The notes below the pieces were generated by a model. It did not search any database, was not told the origin of the DNA, and was given only the letters and a program-made list of their open reading frames with translations. This document shows positions 43,260-52,134 of a stretch of 64,000 nt of DNA, one piece after another. This stretch comes from Crocinitomicaceae bacterium (GTDB lineage: Bacteria; Bacteroidota; Bacteroidia; Flavobacteriales_D; Crocinitomicaceae): contig JAURGK010000003.1 in NCBI GenBank assembly GCA_030833845.1, forward strand, positions 62,001 through 126,000. The letters are read 5' to 3'. The position numbers and the translations under genes were made by a program. Numbering within the stretch: the first letter of the stretch is position 1; each line of letters starts with the position of its first letter.

Positions 43260-44036
43260 ATGCAAGAAATAAGCACTCATTTTGAAAATGGCATCATGAC
43301 CATTACCCTTAACAGGCCAGAGGTATTCAATTCATTTAATCGTGCTATGGCATTGAAACTGCAAGAGGCCTTAGATGATTGCGCAAGCAAAAGTAGTGTG
43401 AGGGCAATCGTATTAACTGGTTCCGGTAAGGCCTTTTGTGCAGGTCAAGATTTGGCAGAAGCCACTGACCCCAAAGGTCCTGCCTTACAGCAAATTGTTG
43501 GTGAACACTATAATCCTATCATTTTAAAACTTCGCTCAATAGAGAAGCCCATTATTGCTGCAGTAAATGGTGTAGCTGCAGGAGCTGGAGCAAATATTGC
43601 ATTGGCTTGCGATATTGTGATTGCCAAAGAAAGTGCATCTTTTATTCAAGCCTTTTCCAAAATTGGTCTGATTCCAGATTCGGGCGGAACTTTTATCTTA
43701 CCAAGGCTCATTGGAATTCAAAAGGCCACCGCACTGATGCTCACCGGTGAAAAGGTGGGTGCAAAAGCAGCAGAACAAATGAATATGATCTACAAAGCAG
43801 TAGCCGATGAAGAATTTGATCAATTCATTGCAGATTTTTCAAAGCAAATAGCACAAATGCCAACCATTGGCCTAGGTTTGACTAAAAAGGCATTGAATGC
43901 TGCGCTCAATAATGATTTGCAAAATCAATTACAGCTTGAGGAAACTTTGCAAACACTTGCAGGAAAAACAAATGATTTTAAAGAAGGAGTAACAGCCTTC
44001 CTTGAAAAAAGAAAACCGATTTTTAATGGAAACTAA
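43260..44036 (+). CDS. enoyl-CoA hydratase/isomerase, PaaG-like
   Basis: 258-residue crotonase-fold enzyme. The oxyanion-hole motif is in AFCAGQDLAEA and in VNGVAAGAGANIALACD, and FSKIGLIPDSGGTFILPRLIG closely follows the PaaG (ring-epoxide isomerase of phenylacetate catabolism) pattern, with the catalytic Asp of that class. The next gene, overlapping by 11 nt, encodes a 3-hydroxyacyl-CoA dehydrogenase like PaaH. No paaABCDE oxygenase genes are in the window, so the pair may serve phenylacetate breakdown at a distance or general beta-oxidation. Confidence 0.85.
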   Translation: MQEISTHFENGIMTITLNRPEVFNSFNRAMALKLQEALDDCASKSSVRAIVLTGSGKAFCAGQDLAEATDPKGPALQQIVGEHYNPIILKLRSIEKPIIAAVNGVAAGAGANIALACDIVIAKESASFIQAFSKIGLIPDSGGTFILPRLIGIQKATALMLTGEKVGAKAAEQMNMIYKAVADEEFDQFIADFSKQIAQMPTIGLGLTKKALNAALNNDLQNQLQLEETLQTLAGKTNDFKEGVTAFLEKRKPIFNGN

Positions 44037-45201
44037 ATTCAAAGAGATCATTGGTGTCATTGGGGCTGGCACCATGGGTGCAGGCATCGCCCAAGTAGCA
44101 GCTCAAAGTGGGCATCGGGTGGTGCTCAGCGACACCAATCCACAACAACTTCAATTTGCACAGGCTCAAATTGAAAAAAGTTTGGGAAGATTGGTTGAAA
44201 AAGGGAAAATTACAACTGAAAAATCCAATGAAATAGTAAATAACCTTAATTATACTACTCAACTGAGCGAACACAGCGAAGCTTCACTTGTCATAGAAGC
44301 CATCGTAGAAAACCTTGCCATCAAGCATCAGGTTTTTCAACAACTTGAACAAGCTGTTTCGCCAAAATGTATTTTAGCTAGCAACACCTCTTCTCTTTCA
44401 ATCGCAAGCATTGGAGCCTGTTTAGCCGATCCAAGTCGGTTTTTAGGAATACATTTCTTCAATCCAGCGACGCTAATGCCCTTGGTAGAAGTGATACCAG
44501 GGGTAGCAACCGCTGTACAGCATATCGAGCAAATAGAACAATTGATCACAGCTTGGAACAAATCAGTTGTCGTTTGCAAGGATACCCCAGGTTTTATTGT
44601 CAATCGGGTGGCCAGACCCTTCTATGGTGAAGCTTTGCGAATTTACGAAGAAGGAATGGCCGATTTTGCAACCATAGATTGGGCCATGACCCACATCGGC
44701 GGCTTTCGAATGGGCCCATTCACACTCATGGACTTCATTGGAAATGACATCAATTATACGGTCACAGAAACTGTATTTGCAGCTTTTTATTTCGATCCAA
44801 GATTCAAACCGTCTTTTACTCAAAAAAGACACATGGAGGCTGGGTTTTTAGGTAAAAAAACCAACCGCGGATTTTATAATTATGCTGACCCAAGCAATAT
44901 ACAAGCACCAACCGAAGATTATGAACTTGGCAAACAGATCTTTGAGCGAATATTGGTACTTCTTATCAATGAAGCTGCCGACGCCGTATTTATGCAAGTA
45001 GCAAGTGCTCAGGCCATTGACCTAGCCATGACCAAAGGGGTAAATTATCCCAAAGGCTTGTTGGCTTGGGCAGATGAATTGGGTTCTGATTGGGTTTTAG
45101 AACGCCTAGAAATGCTCTTTGCTGAATACGGTGAAGACCGTTATAGACCCAATCCTTTATTGCGCAAAATGGCCCGCAATCAAAGCAAATTTATTTTGTA
45201 A
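44026..45201 (+). CDS. 3-hydroxyacyl-CoA dehydrogenase, PaaH-like
   Basis: 391 residues. The NAD-binding motif GVIGAGTMGAGIAQVAA is at the N-terminus, the catalytic His lies in GIHFFNPATLMPLVEVIPG with the adjacent NTSSLSI, and the dimerisation domain begins at TPGFIVNRVARP. The C-terminal second domain copy is short. ATG 44026 lies in the end of the PaaG-like gene (11-nt overlap), which shows translational coupling. It oxidises 3-hydroxyacyl-CoA to 3-oxoacyl-CoA. Confidence 0.9.
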   Translation: METKFKEIIGVIGAGTMGAGIAQVAAQSGHRVVLSDTNPQQLQFAQAQIEKSLGRLVEKGKITTEKSNEIVNNLNYTTQLSEHSEASLVIEAIVENLAIKHQVFQQLEQAVSPKCILASNTSSLSIASIGACLADPSRFLGIHFFNPATLMPLVEVIPGVATAVQHIEQIEQLITAWNKSVVVCKDTPGFIVNRVARPFYGEALRIYEEGMADFATIDWAMTHIGGFRMGPFTLMDFIGNDINYTVTETVFAAFYFDPRFKPSFTQKRHMEAGFLGKKTNRGFYNYADPSNIQAPTEDYELGKQIFERILVLLINEAADAVFMQVASAQAIDLAMTKGVNYPKGLLAWADELGSDWVLERLEMLFAEYGEDRYRPNPLLRKMARNQSKFIL

Positions 45202-45206
45202 CTTTG
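45199..45206 (+). promoter_or_regulatory. Bacteroidota -7 box (TAACTTTG) for metK
   Basis: TAnnTTTG match overlapping the stop of the upstream gene, 20 nt before the ATG at 45227. There is no room for a SAM riboswitch. Confidence 0.5.
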
Positions 45207-45226
45207 CACTTTAATCAATATTTATA

Positions 45227-46483
45227 ATGGCATATTTGTTTACTTCTGAGTCCGTTTCTGAAGGACATCCAGACAAAGTTTCGGATCAAATTTCTGATGC
45301 ACTTATCGATAATTTTATGGCTTTTGACCCGAGTTCAAAAGTTGCTTGCGAAACGCTTGTAACAACAGGGCAGGTGGTTTTGGCTGGCGAAGTAAAATCG
45401 AGTGTATATTTAGACGTGCAAAAAATTGCACGAGAAACTATCCGACAAATCGGATACACTAAATCTGAATACATGTTCGATGCCAATTCATGTGGTATAT
45501 TATCGGCAATCCACGAACAATCATCAGATATCAACCAAGGGGTTGAGCGCAGTAATCCAGAAGACCAAGGTGCTGGCGACCAAGGCATGATGTTTGGATA
45601 CGCCACCAAAGAAACGGCCAATTATATGCCGCTAGCGCTTGACCTTGCTCATAAAATTTTGGAGGAAATGTCTGCGATTCGCAACAATGAATCTGAACTC
45701 ATTGGCTATTTACGCCCTGATGCAAAATCTCAAGTAACCATTGAATATGCCGACGACAACACTCCACAGCGAATCGATACCATTGTTGTTTCTACCCAAC
45801 ACGATGACTTCGCTCCGGAACCCGAGATGTTGGCAAAAATTAAAAAAGACATTGTCGAAATAGTTATTCCGCGTGTTAAGGCTAAATTGAGCCCATCCAT
45901 TCAATCCTTGTTTAATGACGGCATTACCTACCATATCAATCCGACTGGAAAATTCGTCATTGGTGGGCCACATGGTGACACAGGTCTGACAGGACGTAAA
46001 ATCATCGTAGACACCTACGGAGGAAAGGGTGCTCATGGTGGGGGTGCATTCTCTGGCAAAGATCCATCGAAAGTAGACCGTTCAGCGGCCTATGCCACAC
46101 GTCATATTGCAAAGAATATGGTTGCCGCCGGTCTTTGCGACGAAGTATTGGTTCAAGTTTCGTATGCCATTGGTGTGGCTGAACCGTGCGGTTTATATGT
46201 GAACACCTATGGAACCTCTAAAGTAGATATGACCGATGGTGATATTGCTCAAAAGATTGGTCAGATTTTTGACATGCGCCCGTACTTTATTGAGCAAAGA
46301 CTCAAGTTACGAAATCCTATTTATCAAGAAACTGCTGCCTACGGACATATGGGTCGTAAGAACGAGATTGTCACCAAGCACTTTACGGCACCAGACGGTA
46401 CCAAAGTAAGCAAGGAAGTAGAGCTATTTACTTGGGAAAAGCTCGATTATGTAGATCAAGTCAAATCGGCGTTCGGCCTTTAA
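45227..46483 (+). CDS. metK: S-adenosylmethionine synthetase
   Basis: Makes SAM from methionine and ATP; 418 residues. Signature motifs are [18 protein letters not shown] at the N-terminus, [13 protein letters not shown], the phosphate loop [25 protein letters not shown] and the C-terminal [10 protein letters not shown] strong terminator follows at 46493. mtnA, which acts on the SAM by-product methylthioadenosine pathway, comes next on the same strand. Confidence 0.98.
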   Translation: MAYLFTSESVSEGHPDKVSDQISDALIDNFMAFDPSSKVACETLVTTGQVVLAGEVKSSVYLDVQKIARETIRQIGYTKSEYMFDANSCGILSAIHEQSSDINQGVERSNPEDQGAGDQGMMFGYATKETANYMPLALDLAHKILEEMSAIRNNESELIGYLRPDAKSQVTIEYADDNTPQRIDTIVVSTQHDDFAPEPEMLAKIKKDIVEIVIPRVKAKLSPSIQSLFNDGITYHINPTGKFVIGGPHGDTGLTGRKIIVDTYGGKGAHGGGAFSGKDPSKVDRSAAYATRHIAKNMVAAGLCDEVLVQVSYAIGVAEPCGLYVNTYGTSKVDMTDGDIAQKIGQIFDMRPYFIEQRLKLRNPIYQETAAYGHMGRKNEIVTKHFTAPDGTKVSKEVELFTWEKLDYVDQVKSAFGL

Positions 46484-46492
46484 TTTTTTTTC

Positions 46493-46518
46493 AAAGCCCG
46501 TTCATACGGGCTTTTTTA
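46493..46518 (+). terminator. intrinsic terminator after metK
   Basis: Perfect 8-bp stem AAAGCCCG/CGGGCTTT with loop TTCATA, followed by a T-run (six T in all). It lies 9 nt after the metK stop and 12 nt before the mtnA ATG. Confidence 0.9.
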
Positions 46519-46530
46519 TTGTATTACGCT

Positions 46531-47622
46531 ATGTCAACTAAACTTCGTACTATCTGGACCACTCCTTCTCGGCACATTGAGGTGATAGACCAACGAAAAT
46601 TACCACACGAATTTGTAGTGGTTTCGTTAAAAACCTATCAAGATGCCGACTTAGCTATTCGTAACATGACCGTACGTGGCGCACCTTTAATTGGTGCCAC
46701 TGCCGCCTATGGAATTTACTTGGCGGTGCGTCAAATGATTGAAAAAGGCCTTGAGGGTAGTTTTCTCGATGAAGCTTTTAGCACACTTCGTGCATCTCGG
46801 CCAACTGCTGTCAATTTATTTTGGGCGCTAGACCGCATGCAAAGTGCACTTGATAATGCACATGATTTTTTAGAAGCTGCCTGGACTGAAGCATCAAAAA
46901 TTGTAGAAGAAGACATAGAGACTTGTCGAATGATTGGTGTACATGGCTTGCCTCTTATTGAAGCATTAGCGACCAAGAAAAATGGAGCGGTTGTAAATAT
47001 TTTAACGCATTGCAATGCAGGAATGTTGGGTTGCATAGAGTGGGGAACGATTACAAGTCCAATATATCAGGCCGTACAAAAGGGTATCAAAGTACACGTA
47101 TGGGTCGATGAAACTCGCCCTCGGAACCAAGGTGCCAACCTGACCGCTTATGAACTTACCAAACACGGGGTAGATCATACACTGGTCGTAGATAACACAG
47201 GTGGTCACCTCATGCAGCATGGCATGGTAGATCTAGTTATTGTCGGGACAGACAGAACAACTCGCCAAGGAGATGTTGCCAATAAAATTGGCACCTATTT
47301 GAAGGCCTTGGCAGCCAAAGACAATCAAATTCCGTTTTATGTAGCCCTACCCTCTACCACACTTGACATGACTATTCAAAACGGACTTACAGAAATTCCA
47401 ATTGAAGAACGCGATCAAAATGAAGTAAAGTATGTGGTAGGGAAAACAACCTCAGGACAAATTGAGTCTGTATTGATTTGCCCCGAAAACACCAAGGCAG
47501 CTAATTATGGTTTTGACGTTACACCAGCACGCTTAGTGTCTGGACTCATTACTGAAAGAGGCATTTGCGAAGCATCCGAAGCAGGGATTTTATCACTGTT
47601 TCCGGAGTTTGAACAAAGGTAA
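46531..47622 (+). CDS. mtnA: methylthioribose-1-phosphate isomerase
   Basis: Isomerises 5-methylthioribose 1-phosphate to the ribulose form in methionine salvage; 363 residues. Family patterns are IRNMTVRGAPLIGATAAYG, LTHCNAGMLGCIEWGT with the catalytic Cys, VWVDETRPRNQGANLTAYEL and the catalytic Asp in IVGTDRTTRQGDVANKIGTY. An in-frame start in metK is rejected in favour of ATG 46531. A short gap after the metK terminator implies either read-through or a separate promoter. Confidence 0.95.
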   Translation: MSTKLRTIWTTPSRHIEVIDQRKLPHEFVVVSLKTYQDADLAIRNMTVRGAPLIGATAAYGIYLAVRQMIEKGLEGSFLDEAFSTLRASRPTAVNLFWALDRMQSALDNAHDFLEAAWTEASKIVEEDIETCRMIGVHGLPLIEALATKKNGAVVNILTHCNAGMLGCIEWGTITSPIYQAVQKGIKVHVWVDETRPRNQGANLTAYELTKHGVDHTLVVDNTGGHLMQHGMVDLVIVGTDRTTRQGDVANKIGTYLKALAAKDNQIPFYVALPSTTLDMTIQNGLTEIPIEERDQNEVKYVVGKTTSGQIESVLICPENTKAANYGFDVTPARLVSGLITERGICEASEAGILSLFPEFEQR

Positions 47623-47675
47623 AACTTGATTTTCGAAGGTTTGAAATAGGTTTAGTTTCACATAAAGCATTTGAT

Positions 47676-49106
47676 ATGACATCTTTTAAAACATTAAGCA
47701 TCAAAGCAAGACAACTCTTTTTGCTAGCGCTATTTTTTCTTTACCAAGAAGGGATTCATTCTCAAATTCAAGGGATATGGCACAGCAATTTTCAGGTTGC
47801 TGGAAAGTCCTTATTGATGGATTTGCAAATTGAAGGGATTGGAAGAGATGGTCAGATAGTGGTTAGCATTCCAGATCAGCCAAAAATGAAACCACAAAAC
47901 ATGGATGAATTTCACCTATTTAGCGATAGTTTGTGGTTTGCATGGAAAATGATTGGCCTTGAATACAGCGCCAAACTACAAGGCGATTCTTTGGTAGGTA
48001 CAATGAAACAATCGGGGCTGAGTTGGCGTGCAGTTTTTTATAAAGAAATCCAGCTGCAAAAAGCTGTTGAAAGTAAAATTCAAGATCCCAAGGCTCCTTT
48101 TCCTTATGCTGAACAAGAAGTAGTAATTAAAATCAATAATAAAGTAGAGTTGGCCGGCACCTTGTGCATGCCACAAACAAACGCATTAAAAAAATTTCCA
48201 TTGGTCATCATGGTTTCGGGCTCGGGGCCCCAAGACCGAGATTGCGAAATTTTTGGACACCGATCTTTTTGGGTGCTTGCAGACCATCTTGCTAGAGTGG
48301 GTATTGCATCATACAGATATGACGATAGAGGTGCGGGCAGTTCGACTGGGGTCTTTGAGAATTCCGATCAAGTAGATTTTGCAAATGATTTGCGCGCAAT
48401 AGTTCAACATTTTACAAAAACATTTCCTGAGGCCTCAATTTATATATATGGGCATTCGGAAGGCGGCATGACAGCACTACGCGCTGCGGTTCATAATACA
48501 CCAATTCAAGGAATCATAGAGGCTGCTTCAGTTGGAACAAGTGGAGCGGAAGTACTCTATGCACAACAATATTTAATTCCTCAAATTAGTGGTTACAACG
48601 AGCAGGAATGTTTGTGGAACCAAAGGTTATATCAAAAAGGTGGTGAAATTGCGCTCCATACAAAGCGCTCTGAATTTGAAAATCAATACGCCACTTGGCT
48701 CGATGAAATTTGGGATAGCATTCCCAAAAAACTACTTCAAAATGGTACCAAAAAAGAAGTGCTCTTTCAAATGAATGCATTTTTTAACAATGCTTGGGCA
48801 AGACAATTCTTGGCCTTTGAAACTAAGACCTATTTAGACCAACTAAACATCCCGTTTTTAGTTATTAATGGCAGTAATGACGTTCAGGTGCCAGCCAAGA
48901 GCAATCAAGATGGATTTAAATCTGCGATGAGCCCATCTTCCCTACAAAAGAGCACTTTTTATATTTTAGAAGGAGCCAACCATTTATTTCAACAATGCCA
49001 CAGCTGCACCATACCGGAATATGCTGAACTTGAACAAACCATAGACCCACAGGTACTTACTTGGATATCGGCATGGGTGTTGGAACAGCAGAAAGCGCAT
49101 CGATAA
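47676..49106 (+). CDS. exported alpha/beta hydrolase
   Basis: 476 residues. A signal peptide (to about EGIHSQ) is followed by an N-terminal beta domain of about 110 residues and a serine-hydrolase domain. The oxyanion stretch VIMVSGSGPQDRD comes first, then ASYRYDDRGAGSSTG, the nucleophile elbow IYGHSEGGMTALRAA, an Asp in LVINGSNDVQVP and a His in LEGANHLFQQ. The triad looks complete. Substrate is unknown; relatives are esterases or peptidases of the S9/YhfR type. The 3' end overlaps the LysR gene by 50 bp, the longest convergent overlap here. Confidence 0.87.
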   Translation: MTSFKTLSIKARQLFLLALFFLYQEGIHSQIQGIWHSNFQVAGKSLLMDLQIEGIGRDGQIVVSIPDQPKMKPQNMDEFHLFSDSLWFAWKMIGLEYSAKLQGDSLVGTMKQSGLSWRAVFYKEIQLQKAVESKIQDPKAPFPYAEQEVVIKINNKVELAGTLCMPQTNALKKFPLVIMVSGSGPQDRDCEIFGHRSFWVLADHLARVGIASYRYDDRGAGSSTGVFENSDQVDFANDLRAIVQHFTKTFPEASIYIYGHSEGGMTALRAAVHNTPIQGIIEAASVGTSGAEVLYAQQYLIPQISGYNEQECLWNQRLYQKGGEIALHTKRSEFENQYATWLDEIWDSIPKKLLQNGTKKEVLFQMNAFFNNAWARQFLAFETKTYLDQLNIPFLVINGSNDVQVPAKSNQDGFKSAMSPSSLQKSTFYILEGANHLFQQCHSCTIPEYAELEQTIDPQVLTWISAWVLEQQKAHR

Positions 49107-50013
49107 ATCCAAAGTTTTTAGCTACTATTTGTTGAATATTTTCTGAAATGTACTTTTTAAATGCCTCGGCTACGGCATTGTGTTTCTTGCCTTTTGGCCA
49201 AACCAAGCGCCAATGTGTTTCTATTGGTAAATCATTGATTGGTGTTAGGCATAATTGGCCAAGTTGCAATTCATTTCTAATCCCAATCAAGGGCATGATG
49301 GAATAGCCCAGACCAGCAATAATTGCTTGTTTGATAGCCTCATTGGAAGTCAATTCGATATGTCTGCGCACATGGATATGATGTGTGTGCAGGAATTCAT
49401 CTTGCGCCTTTCGTGTTGCCGAACCTGTTTCTCTTTTCAGCCAGGTAATGTCCTCTAATTGTTCACGCCAGTCCTTACTCTCATCAAAAACTAGGAGCCT
49501 TTGACCAACCAAGTACAATTGATTTTTCATACAAGTAATCTCCTCCAAATTAAGCCGCTCAGGTAGGACAGAAACCAATGAGAAATCTGTTTCATTGCGC
49601 TCAAGATTTAAAGTTACATTAGCCCTATTTGAGACATCTAATACAAGTTCTACAGCAGGGTGCCTCTTCATGAAATCTGCGAGCAAGTAAGGGATGATGT
49701 ATTTTCCTGTGGAAACCACACTTATACGCAAACGACCACTCAATTGGCCTTTGTATTGTGCCGTTTTGTAATTGATGGCATATACCTCTTCAAGAATCTT
49801 TTCGGCTGCAGCAGCTACCTCCCGGCCAAAGTCGGTTACGTAAAGTTTTTTGTTTACAATTTCGGTAAGTGGAATGTCAAACTGATCCTGAAAGTTTTTA
49901 AGCTGAATAGACACTGCCGGCTGGGTAAGAAATAGTGCTTCGGCAGCACGGGTAATACTTTCCTTTTGTACAATCTTCAAAAAAATGCGCAATTGATTAA
50001 GCGTATAATTCAT
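49057..50013 (-). CDS. LysR family regulator, CbbR/CmpR-like
   Basis: 318 residues. The N-terminal winged helix-turn-helix (LNQLRIFLKIVQKESITRAAEALFLTQPAVSIQLKNF spans residues about 5-40) is followed by a periplasmic-binding-like effector domain starting near LRISVVSTGKYIIPYLLADF, the form seen in the CbbR/CmpR/RbcR group that senses carbon status. It is divergent from the 50094-52134 genes that end with an SbtA bicarbonate transporter, which fits such a sensor. The 80-bp shared gap holds candidate binding sites. Confidence 0.88.
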   Translation of the reverse strand: MNYTLNQLRIFLKIVQKESITRAAEALFLTQPAVSIQLKNFQDQFDIPLTEIVNKKLYVTDFGREVAAAAEKILEEVYAINYKTAQYKGQLSGRLRISVVSTGKYIIPYLLADFMKRHPAVELVLDVSNRANVTLNLERNETDFSLVSVLPERLNLEEITCMKNQLYLVGQRLLVFDESKDWREQLEDITWLKRETGSATRKAQDEFLHTHHIHVRRHIELTSNEAIKQAIIAGLGYSIMPLIGIRNELQLGQLCLTPINDLPIETHWRLVWPKGKKHNAVAEAFKKYISENIQQIVAKNFGFIDALSAVPTPMPISK

Positions 50014-50093
50014 AATATATTTTTATGTATAAGATATTTATATTAAATAATTGTTTATGCAAATAATGTGCCAAATTTGCACAAAATTTTGAC
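50014..50093. promoter_or_regulatory. divergent regulatory gap with imperfect palindrome
   Basis: Very AT-rich 80-bp spacer between LysR and the sbtA unit. At 50068-50082 lies GTGCCAAATTTGCAC, an imperfect 15-bp palindrome whose four outer base pairs match. LysR proteins bind such T-N11-A type dyads in divergent gaps. The site is inferred and unproved. Confidence 0.35.
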
Positions 50094-50369
50094 ATGACAG
50101 AAGAAATTCAATTGATTAATAATAATTACAACCCAGCCGAGGCTATAGAAATGCTTGGTAACCTTATTCAACACAAAATGACCTTTCTTAGCCACAAAAC
50201 ACTCAGAGACAAGGAAATGTTTGGATCCTCCGACAAGCAAACCGAAAAAAGAATCGAAGAATTGTCTGTATTAAAACAGCAACTCATCAATTCCTTGAAA
50301 AATCTTGACTCTAAAACCATTCTTCAAATCAATGGTCAAATTTCCATCGCAATTATTGATCAGCACTAA
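50094..50369 (+). CDS. hypothetical protein (91 aa) in the SbtA unit
   Basis: Not recognised. It is a soluble, helical protein: after MTEEIQLINNNYNPAEAIEMLGNLIQ comes a basic loop (HKTLRDKEMFGSSDKQ) and two long helices rich in Leu, Gln and Asn. It lacks the PII T-loop fold and GxGHG-like motifs, so it is not the SbtB partner of SbtA. It is the first gene of the unit divergent from LysR, and the next start lies 38 nt inside its 3' end. Confidence 0.65.
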   Translation: MTEEIQLINNNYNPAEAIEMLGNLIQHKMTFLSHKTLRDKEMFGSSDKQTEKRIEELSVLKQQLINSLKNLDSKTILQINGQISIAIIDQH

Positions 50370-51150
50370 ACACCAAAAGCACCAAATACTTCAGCCTTTA
50401 TTTGGTCCGTTTGGCACCACGCTGATCACTGATTCTAACTTTGACACCGATGCTTTTGGTACTTTTTGTGGTGGAATTCCAAGACTTGAAGGCCCGAAAA
50501 TCACAGTGAAAGAAAAGTGTTTGGCCGGGATGAAATTCTCTAACACCCTACAAGGGCTTGCCAGCGAAGGATCTTTTGGACTACATCCAGCATATCCTTT
50601 TTTAACCGTCAATGAAGAATGGGTGGTTTATATAGATCTATTGAACCAAATAGAAGTTTATGGCTACAGCTTGAGTTTGGATTTGTGCTTTGAGCGGCTC
50701 AACAATAGAAATGCGGCTCAACTAGATCATTTCTTAAATCGCATTGACTTTGGAAAGCAAGGGCTCATACTCAAAGATGAAAGTACTGGCCTTGTCATTC
50801 AAAAAGGTATTAGCTGCAAATCAGAATTATTTCGGCTACTCAAAGCCCATCCCGATTGGGTATTAGAAACAGAATTGCGCTCTCACTTTAATCCTAAAAG
50901 ACAAATAAACATACGTCGTGCTGCTCAAAATTTAATTGACCGAATGCACAGTTTCTGTCCGAATTGTCAGGCTATAGGTTATTGGGTTGAAGGACAAGAA
51001 GGCAATTTACCCTGTAGTACTTGTCAAAATCAAACAAATTCTTACCAATACCTCAAATTCCATTGCTTTGAATGCCGACATGAAGAGCTTGTCAGGCGCA
51101 AAGATAAATTAGAAGAAGACCCACAATATTGTCCAATTTGTAACCCATAA
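50332..51150 (+). CDS. DUF6671-like protein with C-terminal zinc ribbons
   Basis: 272 residues. The N-terminal domain matches what I recall of DUF6671: STKHQKHQILQPLFGPFG, NFDTDAFGTFCGGIPR and ASEGSFGLHPAYPFL. The C-terminal 60 residues hold four CxxC pairs (CPNC, CSTC, CFEC, CPIC), which probably bind two zinc ions. ATG 50332 is chosen over an earlier in-frame codon because it begins the conserved domain; it overlaps the previous gene by 38 nt. The gap to sbtA is 24 nt. Role in bicarbonate use is suggested only by position. Confidence 0.75.
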   Translation: MVKFPSQLLISTKHQKHQILQPLFGPFGTTLITDSNFDTDAFGTFCGGIPRLEGPKITVKEKCLAGMKFSNTLQGLASEGSFGLHPAYPFLTVNEEWVVYIDLLNQIEVYGYSLSLDLCFERLNNRNAAQLDHFLNRIDFGKQGLILKDESTGLVIQKGISCKSELFRLLKAHPDWVLETELRSHFNPKRQINIRRAAQNLIDRMHSFCPNCQAIGYWVEGQEGNLPCSTCQNQTNSYQYLKFHCFECRHEELVRRKDKLEEDPQYCPICNP

Positions 51151-51174
51151 TTCACCTCTGTAAACCCTTTTTAA

Positions 51175-52134
51175 ATGAATCTAGACTTTTTATCCCACGA
51201 CCTGAGCAATCCAACCATTTTATTTTTCATCCTGGGCATCATAGCCGTACTCATCAAAAGTGATTTAGAAATACCAGAGAGTTCATTCAAATTCATTTCA
51301 CTGTATTTGCTGTTTTCGATTGGATTTCGCGGAGGGCAAGAATTACAACATAGCGAACTTACCACAGAAATCATTTGGTCATTGTTGTTCGGTATGGCAA
51401 TTGCTGGAATTATTCCTTTGTATAGCTTTTTTGTTATTCGTAGCCGTGTTGGCAATTCAAATGCTGCAGCCATTGCTGCGGCATATGGTTCGGTAAGTGC
51501 AGTTACTTTTGTTGCCGCATTGTCTTTTTTAGAACTGCAGAACTTAAAGTTCAACGGCCATATGGTGGCTGTAATGGCTTTTATGGAATTTCCGGCAATC
51601 ATCGTGGGTGTACTGCTTTTACGCATTTATGATCACCAAGGCACCCGGTTTTCTTTAAGAGAATTACTCCGACATTCAATTGCTAACGGGAGCGTGCTCA
51701 TGATTCTCGGAAGCCTTATCATTGGCTTGCTTTCGGATAGCAAACAAGCTGCAGATATTGCACCATTTACTACCGATATTTTCAAAGGATTTCTTGCAAT
51801 TTTTTTATTAGAAATGGGCATGACCACCGCTAGACGCATCAAGGCGTTCAAAACACATGGTTGGTCAATGGCCCTATTTGCCGTAATTATTCCTGCAGTA
51901 AATGGCGTGGTGGTTGCTTGGTTATCCCAATGGATAACTGCTGATATTTCCAATCGCTTTGTTTTCTCAGTATTAGCAGCAAGTGCCTCTTATATTGCCG
52001 TGCCAGCTGCCATGCGTTTGGCCGCACCAAAGGCTGACCCCGGTCTGTATATACCAATGGCTCTCGGCATGACCTTTCCCTTTAACATTGCGTTTGGAAT
52101 GCCGCTTTACTATGCAGTTATCGTACTAAACTAG
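51175..52134 (+). CDS. sodium-dependent bicarbonate transporter, SbtA-like
   Basis: 319-residue inner-membrane protein with about ten helices in two inverted repeats, of the SbtA (SLC4-like fold) family. Diagnostic segments are LLFSIGFRGGQEL near residue 45, AAAIAAAYGSVSAVTFVAALSFL near 100 and its counterpart FSVLAASASYIAVPAAMRLAAPKADPG near 265. SbtA imports bicarbonate with sodium in cyanobacteria; in heterotrophic marine Bacteroidota it is thought to feed carboxylases (established for relatives). Upstream unit genes and a divergent LysR regulator complete the locus. The 3' end overlaps the TolC gene by 17 bp. Confidence 0.88.
   Translation: MNLDFLSHDLSNPTILFFILGIIAVLIKSDLEIPESSFKFISLYLLFSIGFRGGQELQHSELTTEIIWSLLFGMAIAGIIPLYSFFVIRSRVGNSNAAAIAAAYGSVSAVTFVAALSFLELQNLKFNGHMVAVMAFMEFPAIIVGVLLLRIYDHQGTRFSLRELLRHSIANGSVLMILGSLIIGLLSDSKQAADIAPFTTDIFKGFLAIFLLEMGMTTARRIKAFKTHGWSMALFAVIIPAVNGVVVAWLSQWITADISNRFVFSVLAASASYIAVPAAMRLAAPKADPGLYIPMALGMTFPFNIAFGMPLYYAVIVLN

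Noticed and set aside
45202-45226. SAM riboswitch in front of metK
   Set aside because: The leader is only about 20 nt and contains no SAM aptamer motif.
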